A stretch of DNA of 7,932 bases, taken from positions 1 through 7,932 of the forward strand of contig JAILGO010000145.1 of assembly GCA_024696725.1 (NCBI GenBank), written 5' to 3'. This DNA is from Eubacterium sp. Its GTDB lineage: Bacteria; Bacillota; Clostridia; Oscillospirales; Acutalibacteraceae. The notes beneath the pieces were generated by a model. It ran no database searches. It had not been told where the DNA came from and saw only the letters and a list, made by a program, of their open reading frames with translations. A program made the translations under genes and the position numbers. Below are positions 1 to 6,456 of this stretch, in pieces; position 1 is the stretch's first letter, and each line of letters opens with the position of its first letter.

Positions 1-1
1 C

Positions 2-271
2 TCAAATTATATCTATGCCGCCTGTACGCTTAAAAGCTGCAGGGGAAAAGGCATTATGAGCGCGCTTCTTGAATATGCAAAGAAAGAATATCCCTCGCTT
101 TGCCTTATTCCCGCAAGCGATTCGCTTGCCGAATACTACGGCAAAAGAGGGCTGAATATTGAAATACCCATTGAAAGTATAAGCTTTAACGAGTCAGAGG
201 AGCTTTGCGAATATCTCTTTGAGGGATACTCTCTTAGCAAGCCTACTGCGTTAATGTATAAAGGAGATTAG
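2..271 (+). CDS. GNAT-family N-acetyltransferase, C-terminal part (5' end outside window)
   Basis: This frame is open from the window edge to a TAG at 269-271, so the gene begins upstream. The visible 89 residues hold the acetyl-CoA pyrophosphate-binding loop of GNAT enzymes (motif A): a beta strand YIYAACT followed by RGKGIM at about residues 14-19, then a helix, and further on a typical motif-B end, SLAEYYGKRGL. The ATG at 56 lies inside motif A and is therefore not the real start. GNAT enzymes move an acetyl group from acetyl-CoA to an amine; the substrate cannot be told from this fragment. The gene is followed after one base by the DJ-1-like gene, whose ribosome binding site (AAAGGAG, 260-266) sits inside this coding end. 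The two are probably co-transcribed. The family call is firm; specificity is unknown. Confidence 0.85.
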   Translation, partial: SNYIYAACTLKSCRGKGIMSALLEYAKKEYPSLCLIPASDSLAEYYGKRGLNIEIPIESISFNESEELCEYLFEGYSLSKPTALMYKGD

Positions 272-272
272 T

Positions 273-815
273 ATGGTATACGTATTTTTAGCCGACGGCT
301 TTGAAATTATTGAGGCTCTCGCGCCCGTTGATATGCTCACAAGAGCGGGCGTAGCGGTAAAAACCGTAGGCGTTACGGGAGAACTTGTTAAATCGTCCTG
401 CGGCGTGAGCGTAGCGGCGGATATGAAAATCGACGAGTTCGATTTCTACGACGTTGAGGCTGTCGTGCTTCCCGGCGGTATGCCCGGAACGCTTAACCTT
501 GAGGCTAACGCCGCGGTTCAGAACGCAATAGATAACGCCGTAAATATTAACATACCCGTATGCGCTATTTGCGCCGCTCCGTCAATTCTCGGTAATAAGG
601 GACTTCTGAACGGTAAAAGCGCCGTATGCTTCCCGGGATTCGAGGATAAGCTTGTTGGTGCGTCTGTATCCGACGAATACGTTGTAACCGACGGTAATTT
701 TATTACCGCAAGGGGCGCGGGCGTATGTATAGACTTCGGTCTTGAAATAGTTAAAAAGCTTAAGGGCGAGGCTGTCTCCGGCGAAATCAGAAAATCAATT
801 CAATGCAAAAACTGA
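273..815 (+). CDS. DJ-1/PfpI-family protein (DJ-1 subfamily; putative glyoxalase III / deglycase)
   Basis: This is a 180-residue single-domain protein of the DJ-1/ThiJ/PfpI fold, the usual length for the DJ-1/YajL branch. The nucleophile elbow CAICAAPSIL places the reactive cysteine at Cys100, matching human DJ-1 Cys106. Glu14 in ADGFEIIEALAPVD matches DJ-1 Glu18, which tunes the cysteine. VLPGGMPGTLNL at about 65-76 is the conserved glycine-rich loop. The position of human His126 is Phe120 here, as is common outside animals. Characterised relatives act on methylglyoxal or its protein adducts, or as redox-sensitive chaperones; which applies here is not decidable from sequence. The start is supported by AAAGGAG at 260-266, six bases upstream of ATG. 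The end overlaps the next gene by 13 nt. The cytoplasm is the likely location, since no signal peptide is seen. Confidence 0.93.
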   Translation: MVYVFLADGFEIIEALAPVDMLTRAGVAVKTVGVTGELVKSSCGVSVAADMKIDEFDFYDVEAVVLPGGMPGTLNLEANAAVQNAIDNAVNINIPVCAICAAPSILGNKGLLNGKSAVCFPGFEDKLVGASVSDEYVVTDGNFITARGAGVCIDFGLEIVKKLKGEAVSGEIRKSIQCKN

Positions 816-1366
816 CAAAAAAAGAGCTTCGCCGGATATATATTCAAAAAAGGCGTGAAACTGAGGACAAAGAGCATCGGGATGAAAGAATTTTCGCTAA
901 TCTTATATCGCTTGACGTGTATAAGACCTCCGATGTGCTTCTGTGTTACGCCTCAAAGGACGGCGAGGTTAAAACGGACGGAATTATCGAATATTCCCTG
1001 AGCGTCGGTAAGAGGGTAGCCCTGCCTTACTGTAAAGATAAAAAAGGCAACATGGATTTTTATTTTATAAAAGCTCTTGACGAATTGACTTTGGGATATT
1101 ATGATATACGTCAGCCGGATATAAATACGTCCGAAAAGGTAAGCGACTTTGAAAACGCGCTTCTCGTTGTACCTGCGCTGTGCTATAGAGCCGACGGCTT
1201 CCGTCTCGGCTACGGCGGTGGATACTACGACAGATTTATTGAAAAGTACGGTGTGCGTTGCGTCGGCTTGTGCTATGAATCGCTTATTACGGAAGAAATA
1301 CCCGTTGAGGAATACGACAGGCGGGTTGATTATATTGTTACCGAAAACGGAATAATCAGAGTTTAA
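803..1366 (+). CDS. 5-formyltetrahydrofolate cyclo-ligase (5,10-methenyltetrahydrofolate synthetase)
   Basis: This 187-residue protein is of normal length for the MTHFS/YqgN family. The enzyme uses ATP to turn 5-formyltetrahydrofolate into 5,10-methenyltetrahydrofolate, returning an inhibitory folate to the one-carbon pool. The hallmark RLGYGGGYYDR lies at 134-144 (phosphate/folate binding). The N-terminal KKELRRIYIQKRRE helix (6-19) carries the basic residues usually used for ATP binding. The C-terminal block YDRRVDYIVTE (171-181) matches the usual HDxxVDxIiTE, with Tyr in place of the common His. The ATG overlaps the last 13 nt of the DJ-1-like gene in another frame, and I see no SD sequence upstream of it, so translation is likely coupled to that gene. 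It ends with TAA, 11 bases before mltG. Confidence 0.95.
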   Translation: MQKLTKKELRRIYIQKRRETEDKEHRDERIFANLISLDVYKTSDVLLCYASKDGEVKTDGIIEYSLSVGKRVALPYCKDKKGNMDFYFIKALDELTLGYYDIRQPDINTSEKVSDFENALLVVPALCYRADGFRLGYGGGYYDRFIEKYGVRCVGLCYESLITEEIPVEEYDRRVDYIVTENGIIRV

Positions 1367-1367
1367 C

Positions 1368-1374
1368 GGAGGGG
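1368..1374 (+). promoter_or_regulatory. Ribosome binding site of mltG
   Basis: GGAGGGG lies between the MTHFS stop and the ATG at 1378. This strong SD sequence fixes the mltG start and also shows that the TAA at 1364-1366 is a genuine gene end. Confidence 0.85.
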
Positions 1375-1377
1375 AAA

Positions 1378-2604
1378 ATGGATAATTTAGGATTTAATTC
1401 GGATAATCAGGATACGAATAACGATATCTATTTTTCAAACGGAGTAGAAAACGACGCTGCCGAAACAAAGACTGCGGTTGCGGTAAAAAAGAATAAGAAA
1501 AAGAAAAGAGGAAGCGGAATAGGCTCGACTTATCTTTTCTTCCTGTTTGTTATTGCCGCCTCTATGATTGTGTCTATCTATGCGATTTTCTGTATGAACG
1601 ATATTTTCGCGATTACCAAGAATACTTCTACTGTAACGATTTCTCTTACTCAGCAGGTTACGGATACCGATAAGGCAATAGATATTTTAAGCGATAACGG
1701 ACTTATAAAGTGTAAGCAGTTCTGTAAGCTTTTTGTTAAGCTTCGCGACAGCTTCTTTAAAAGCTCAAAGCTCGGCGCGCCTTATGAGGCAGGTATTTAT
1801 TACCTTAACGGAAAAATGGGACTCGAGGGTATGCTTATTAATATGAAGGGGAATACGGCGTCTAACGAAACCGTTAAGCTGACCTTCCCCGAGGGCTATA
1901 CCGTACCCGATATTATCAAAAAGTTAGAGGATAACGGCGTGTGCAGTAAATCCGCGCTCGTGTCCGTAATTCAGACTACTAATTTTGATTTTTCGCTTAC
2001 CGCCGACTTACAGGCTAAGGAAAGCGTACCGTACAGACTCGAGGGCTTCCTTTTCCCCGATACCTATGAGTTCTTTATCGACGAAAGCGCAGCTTCGACA
2101 ATAAGAAAATTCTTACAGCAGGGTGAAAATACCTTTACCGAAAAGTACGGCGAGCGCGCAAAAGAGCTCGGTATGAGCACTTATGAGATAATTACAATCG
2201 CTTCTATTATTCAGAAGGAAGCCGCTAACGACGAGCAGATGCCGATTATCTCCGCGGTTATTCATAACCGTCTTGACGATACGGTTAACTTCCCGACGCT
2301 TGGCTGTCAGTCGACTACCGACTATATCAATAATAAGGTTAAGCCGTCGCTCTCCTCGACCTCGGCTCATACCTCAGACTACTATTTAACTTATTATAAT
2401 ACCAATAATTCATCTACCGTCGTGGGTTTGCCTGCGGGTCCGATTTGTAATCCCGGAAAATCCGCTATCGAAGCCGCTCTTTATCCTGCCGACACTAACG
2501 CAAAATTCTTCTTCCACGATTCCGAGGGTGAAATGTATACCGCTTCGACTCTTCAGGAATTCAAGGAAAAGGTAGCAAAATACGCGCCTTATCTGGAATA
2601 CTAA
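1378..2604 (+). CDS. mltG: Endolytic murein transglycosylase MltG
   Basis: This 408-residue membrane protein of the YceG/MltG family cuts nascent glycan strands inside the chain and so helps set glycan length at the wall synthesis site. A cytoplasmic N-terminus ends in a Lys-rich stretch (37-44), followed by one membrane span at about 51-71; the rest is extracytoplasmic. A LysM-like subdomain comes first (about 85-200). The catalytic domain follows with LEGFLFPDTYEF (221-232), IASIIQKEAA (274-283, where Glu281 aligns with the conserved catalytic Glu) and HNRL (296-299). The closing block GLPAGPICNPGKSAIEAAL (350-368) is very characteristic. The substrate loop reads FPTLGCQSTTDY (305-316) where many relatives have LQSDxTxxY. 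The start is set by GGAGGGG at 1368-1374. The gene ends with TAA three bases before the U32 gene, in the same frame. Confidence 0.96.
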   Translation: MDNLGFNSDNQDTNNDIYFSNGVENDAAETKTAVAVKKNKKKKRGSGIGSTYLFFLFVIAASMIVSIYAIFCMNDIFAITKNTSTVTISLTQQVTDTDKAIDILSDNGLIKCKQFCKLFVKLRDSFFKSSKLGAPYEAGIYYLNGKMGLEGMLINMKGNTASNETVKLTFPEGYTVPDIIKKLEDNGVCSKSALVSVIQTTNFDFSLTADLQAKESVPYRLEGFLFPDTYEFFIDESAASTIRKFLQQGENTFTEKYGERAKELGMSTYEIITIASIIQKEAANDEQMPIISAVIHNRLDDTVNFPTLGCQSTTDYINNKVKPSLSSTSAHTSDYYLTYYNTNNSSTVVGLPAGPICNPGKSAIEAALYPADTNAKFFFHDSEGEMYTASTLQEFKEKVAKYAPYLEY

Positions 2605-2607
2605 ATT

Positions 2608-3852
2608 ATGAGCATTGATTTAAACAGAAAAATTGAATTGCTCTCTCCCGCGGGAGATATGGAAAGGCTGAAGCTTGCCGTAAAATTCGGCGCCGACGCG
2701 GTATATCTCGGCGGCGAGATGTTCGGTATGCGAAGCAATCCCTCTAATTTTAACACCCACGAGCTTAAAGAGGCGGTCACTCTCGGTCGCTAAGCGGGAA
2801 AGAAGCTTTATCTTACCTGTAATACTCTTCCGAGAAATAACGAGCTTTCTCTTATGCCCGATTATCTTAAATATGCCGAAGAAATCGGAGTTGACGCTCT
2901 TATTATTGCCGATATGGGCGTTCTCTCTCTTGCAAAAAAGTATGCGCCGAATACGGATATTCATATCTCAACTCAGGCGGGCGTTGTAAACTATGAAGCC
3001 GCTAATACCCTCTGGGAGCTCGGCGCTTCAAGAGTCGTTACCGCGCGGGAGCTGTCTCTCGAAGAAATAAAAGTAATAAGAGATAAAACTGACCCGAGGC
3101 TTGAAATTGAGGTTTTCGTACACGGTGCAATGTGTATGTCCTTCAGCGGACGCTGTATTCTCTCCGATTATATGATAGGAAGAGACCCGAACCGCGGCGA
3201 CTGCGCTCAGCCGTGCAGATGGAAATACAGTCTTGTTGAGGAAAAACGTCCCGGTCAGTATTTCCCGATTAATGAGGAAGCTGACGGAACCTATATATTT
3301 AACTCTAAGGATTTATGTATGATAGAGCATATTCCCGAGCTTGACCGCGCGGGAATTGACAGCTTCAAGATTGAAGGAAGAGCCAAAAGCGAATATTATA
3401 GCGCGGTAGTTACAAACGCGTACAGAAACGCAATCGACGAGTATGTCGCTTCGGGAAGAAAAGAGGATTTCAGACCGTCGGCGTGGGTGCTCGGCGAAAT
3501 GGAAAAAATGAGCCACCGCGAGTATACCGAGGGCTTCAATTTCGGTCCGCTTTATGACGGTCAGGTTACCGACTCGGGCGGATATATACGAAACTGGGAC
3601 GTTTGCGCGCTATTCGTTTCTCTTGAAAACGGAAGACTTACCGTAGCACAGCGAAATCGCTTTTATCAGGGCGACGTGCTTGAGGTAGTCGAGCCCGGTA
3701 AAATTCCTTATGAGCTTACCGTTGAGGAGCTGTATAATTTAAAATCCGAGGAATTTGTCGACGTCGCTAATAAAACCTGTGAGCTTTATTCGATGAAATG
3801 CGATAAGGAGATTTCTCCTGACGCAATACTTAGAGTGCAGAGAAAAGACTGA
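2608..3852 (+). pseudogene. U32-family protein (TrhP/'peptidase U32' type), interrupted by in-frame TAA at 2791-2793
   Basis: The frame reads as one 414-codon U32 protein, the normal family length, except for TAA at codon 62. Before the stop, KIELLSPAGDMERLKLAVKF and GADAVYLGG are the classic N-terminus. After it, GKKLYLTCNTLPRN continues in the same frame with no shift. The U32 signature EVFVHGAMCMSFSGRCILS is perfect at residues 168-186, and Cys176, Cys183, Cys199 and Cys203 (the last two in GDCAQPCRW) are the set of cysteines known to hold an Fe-S cluster in relatives. A U32 C-terminal domain ends the protein. Despite the peptidase name, studied relatives hydroxylate RNA or ubiquinone precursors (TrhP, RlhA, UbiU/V); in Bacillota a TrhP role in tRNA U34 hydroxylation is plausible. 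As read, the product stops at 61 residues. A restart at ATG 2854 has no good SD and would lack the first barrel strands. The SD for ATG 2608 is weak (TGGA), suggesting coupling to mltG. Confidence 0.85.
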
Positions 3853-3858
3853 TATAAA
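3850..3858 (+). promoter_or_regulatory. Possible extended -10 promoter element for the PBP gene
   Basis: TGATATAAA overlaps the TGA stop of the U32 gene and closely resembles the TGATATAAT found in the promoters of the WYL and metA genes here. No convincing -35 is seen: 3830-3835 reads TTAGAG at 17-nt spacing. A start point near 3865-3870 would fall within the 5' arm of the hairpin at 3862-3888. This is a tentative call. Confidence 0.35.
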
Positions 3859-3861
3859 CTA

Positions 3862-3895
3862 ACCCCTTAGTTAATAATACTAAGGGGTGTTTTTT
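3862..3895 (+). terminator. Rho-independent terminator between U32 and PBP genes, overlapping the PBP ribosome binding site
   Basis: A perfect 9-bp stem pairs ACCCCTTAG (3862-3870) with CTAAGGGGT (3880-3888) around a 9-nt AU-only loop and is followed by GTTTTTT (3889-3895). It is placed ten bases after the U32 stop, as expected for an intrinsic terminator. Its 3' arm contains AAGGGG (3882-3887), which is the only SD sequence for the PBP start at 3896, and its U-tract ends at that ATG. Any transcript that reads through would have this SD locked in the stem. Confidence 0.85.
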
Positions 3896-5374
3896 ATGAA
3901 AAAAAGAATAGTTATCGCGTCAGCGCTTTTCTTAATGTTTTTTACCGCTCTCTGCGTAAGAGTAGGCTATATCGCGCTAAGTAAAGCCTATACCGCCGCC
4001 GACTCTCATAACTCATATTCGCTTGTAATTGATACGCTTGAGCCGAATATCTATTACTCGAATTATAAAAAGCTTACTAATAATGTTAGCGAAAGCTATG
4101 CTCTGCTTAAGCCGAATACTAAAACTATTGCCGAGCTTCCGTTGCTCTTTGACGATTATGAGTCAGTCTTTGATGAGCTTAAAGCGGGAAAGCCGATACT
4201 GAAGAAAACGGAAACGGCTTCAAAATACATTAAAACCTATAAAGTGACGGGAAGTGAAAATACCTGCGCTCAGCTTCTGTCGCGCGAAAGCTCGGGGCTT
4301 CTTTCCTATCTGCCTGAAAGCGTCGGCGAAAAAAGAATAAGCTTTAAGGTCGACGCTATGGGAAAAATGCTGACGGGGGACGAGGGAGAAATTACCGACG
4401 ATAATTATGTAACAAGCGAGGGATTGCTTCTCACACTTGACGAGCGCGTTCAGTCAGCCGCGGTAAAGGCGGCAAACGAGCTTGAAACGGGCTGCGTACT
4501 CGTTATGGATGTCAGTACAGGCTCGCTTCTTGCCTGTGTTACAAAGCCCGACAGCTCATATATAAATAAACCGTTTCGCAATTATTCCGCAGGTTCTGTG
4601 TTCAAACTTTTCGTTGCCGTCTGCGCCCTTGAAAACGGACTTAATCCCGAGTATGAATGTAAGGGCGAAATCCGTATACGAAACACGGAATACGCCTGTC
4701 AGAATAAGAAGCGCCACGGCGTATAAAACCTTGAGGATGCTCTTTGTAATTCCTGTAACTGTTACTTTGTAAATCTTGCGGAAACTCTCAGCGCGTACAG
4801 AATACTTGATACCGCAAAAAAGCTCGGCTTCGGCGAGGATATAAGAATTTATAAAGACTGGATTATCAGAGGCTCCGTACTGCCGAGCGAAAATGAGCTT
4901 CTCTACGAGGGCGGTCTGCCGCTAATCGGCTTCGGTCAAGGTAGGCTCGGCGTTGCTCCGCTTCAGCTCTGTCGTGCGCTTTGCGCCTGCGCCGACGGAG
5001 GACGTTTGCGCGAGCCGTCGCTCGTTGCCGCAGAAGTCGACCGCTTCGGAAAAAGAAATCCGATAGAATACGCCGAAAGACGAGCCGTATCAAAAAGAAC
5101 CTCGTACCTTTTGCTTAAATATATGAGAAGCGTTGTAGAAAGAGGAACGGGTAAAAACGCGGATTATAAGTATATGTCTGCCGGCAAAACCGCAACAGCG
5201 CAGACGGGACAGTTCGTTAACGGTCGGGAAATCCTTAATACCTGGTTTGCGGGCGTCTACCCTTATGAAAATCCCGAATAAGCAATCATCGTTATGTGCG
5301 ACAGCGGAACGAGCGGTGCAGAAAATTGCTGTCCTGTTTTTCGTACCATAGTTGAAATGCTTGATCGTCTGTGA
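3896..5374 (+). pseudogene. Class B penicillin-binding protein (transpeptidase), interrupted by in-frame TAA at 4724-4726 and 5279-5281
   Basis: Ignoring two TAA codons (277 and 462), the frame encodes a 492-residue class B PBP without any frameshift; this is short for the class, with a small N-terminal dimerisation part. A membrane anchor spans about residues 4-26. All three active-site motifs are present: SVFK at 234-237 (Ser234 nucleophile), SCN at 286-288 and KTA at 431-433 within AGKTATAQTG (KTG in most PBPs). GFGQGRLGVAPLQL and NTWFAGVYPYENPE are typical transpeptidase blocks. The residues after the second TAA (AIIVMCDSGTSG and on) match the usual end of the fold, finishing at TGA 5372-5374. 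As read, the first product would hold only SVFK and could not cross-link peptidoglycan. ATG 3896 (MKKRIV) is preferred over an in-frame GTG at 3887, because AAGGGG at 3882-3887 is well spaced for it and overlaps the GTG. Location and gene order recall B. subtilis pbpI near mltG and U32 genes. Confidence 0.85.
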
Positions 5375-5380
5375 TATAAT
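5352..5380 (+). promoter_or_regulatory. Sigma-A promoter of the WYL regulator gene
   Basis: TTGAAA (5352-5357) is separated by exactly 17 nt from TATAAT (5375-5380), which is preceded by TGA, giving an extended -10. It lies over the last codons of the PBP gene, whose TGA stop supplies the TGn motif. A start near 5387 would give a leader of about 20 nt. AAAGGA at 5393-5398 is the SD for ATG 5408. Confidence 0.82.
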
Positions 5381-5407
5381 TAAGAAAAAACTAAAGGATG
5401 TGCGGAT

Positions 5408-6397
5408 ATGTCAAGCTCAAAAACAAAAACCCTGCTGATTTATAAGCTTCTTAACGAATACTCGGACGAGAATAATCCGATGTCTACAACCGAGCTTATT
5501 AACCTTCTGAAAAAAGAGGGGATTACCTGTGAGAGAAAATCTATTTATGCCGACATAAAAAGCTTAAAGGAAATCGGATTTGATATTGAGAGCGTTAAGT
5601 CTCCGAAGCGCGGCTTTTATATGGCTTCGCGCCGTTTTGAGCTACCCGAGGTGCGCCTTTTAATCGACGCCGTTTCTTCAGCAGGCTTTATTACGCCTCA
5701 TAAAACCGAAGAGCTTCTCACTAAGCTTGAAAGCCTCGTTTCGAAAAATCAGGCTGACAGGCTCGTGTCTCAGGTTTATATCGACTCTGACGCAAAATGC
5801 GATAACGAGGAGATTTACTATATTATTGACTTACTTCACGACGCTATCCTTAATAAAAAAATGGTGCGCTTTAAATACAGAAGGAGAAATATAGACAGAG
5901 AAAACAGAAAGAATTATACTCTTAAGGACTTTACCGTATCTCCTTACGCGCTCGTCTGGAAGGACGACCACTATTATCTTATCTGTAATAATAAAAAGTA
6001 CGATAACCTTATGAATTTAAGACTCGACCGAATGAGAAAAATAGAGCTTCTCGACGAGGACGCGAGACCGTGCTCTGAGGTAAGCGAATACGAGGAACGA
6101 ATCGACGCCGCCGACTATACCTCTAAGATGTTTAATATGTTCAGCGGAGAAACTAAAGCGGTAACGCTTAAGTGCCACCTTGATTTAAGAGAACAGATTA
6201 TGGACCGCTTCGGCGCAAAAATTCCGCTTACCGCCGTCGACGGAAACCACTTTAAAACGACGATTGAAGCCGCAGTTTCCGACGGACTCGTGTCGTGGGT
6301 TATGAACTACGGAGATAAAATAGAGGTGCTCGAGCCTGCCTCTCTTGCCGAATCTGTTAAAAAGAGAGCCGAAGAAATCCTCGCGGTCTATAAATAG
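5408..6397 (+). CDS. WYL-domain transcriptional regulator with N-terminal helix-turn-helix
   Basis: This 329-residue protein has the common three-part WYL regulator layout. A winged helix-turn-helix spans about 5-60 (STTELINLLKKEGI then the recognition region RKSIYADIKSLKEIGFDIE). A WYL domain lies at about 135-215, with its namesake region SPYALVWKDDHYYLIC at 178-193 (Trp184, Tyr190, Leu191) and the basic LRLDRMRKIELL ending. A C-terminal WCX-type domain covers about 245-325. WYL domains are thought to bind nucleic acid or nucleotide-type ligands and change the activity of the attached HTH; members act as repressors or activators in DNA damage, metabolism and defence regulons. The target here is unknown: no operon partner follows, and the next gene is convergent metA. 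The start is set by AAAGGA at 5393-5398. The gene is intact and ends with TAG just before a terminator. Confidence 0.92.
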   Translation: MSSSKTKTLLIYKLLNEYSDENNPMSTTELINLLKKEGITCERKSIYADIKSLKEIGFDIESVKSPKRGFYMASRRFELPEVRLLIDAVSSAGFITPHKTEELLTKLESLVSKNQADRLVSQVYIDSDAKCDNEEIYYIIDLLHDAILNKKMVRFKYRRRNIDRENRKNYTLKDFTVSPYALVWKDDHYYLICNNKKYDNLMNLRLDRMRKIELLDEDARPCSEVSEYEERIDAADYTSKMFNMFSGETKAVTLKCHLDLREQIMDRFGAKIPLTAVDGNHFKTTIEAAVSDGLVSWVMNYGDKIEVLEPASLAESVKKRAEEILAVYK

Positions 6398-6418
6398 CCG
6401 TTACCCGTATAATATTAA

Positions 6419-6446
6419 AAGGCAACCGCTTTCGTGCGGTTGCCTT
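6419..6446. terminator. Bidirectional rho-independent terminator between WYL and metA genes
   Basis: An 11-bp perfect stem pairs AAGGCAACCGC (6419-6429) with GCGGTTGCCTT (6436-6446) around a 6-nt loop. On the plus strand it is followed by TTAATTT-like sequence; on the minus strand by TTTTAATATT. It lies between two convergent genes and can serve both, with the better U-tract on the metA side. Confidence 0.82.
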
Positions 6447-6456
6447 AATTTATGCT

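Noticed and set aside
3887..3895. GTG at 3887 as the start of the PBP
   Set aside because: It overlaps the SD and the terminator T-tract; ATG 3896 has proper spacing from AAGGGG and a normal MKKR start.
4866..5093. Minus-strand Arg-rich open frame inside the PBP gene
   Set aside because: It mirrors conserved transpeptidase sequence on the plus strand; its Arg-rich composition is an artefact of antisense reading.
2608..5374. TAA reassigned to a sense codon throughout the genome
   Set aside because: TAA ends the MTHFS, mltG and metA genes at the expected family lengths, one of them directly followed by a strong SD and the next start. The three internal sites also seem to replace different residues.
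6408..6413. TATAAT just after the WYL gene as a promoter
   Set aside because: No -35 at a suitable distance, and it would fire straight into the bidirectional terminator and antisense to metA.
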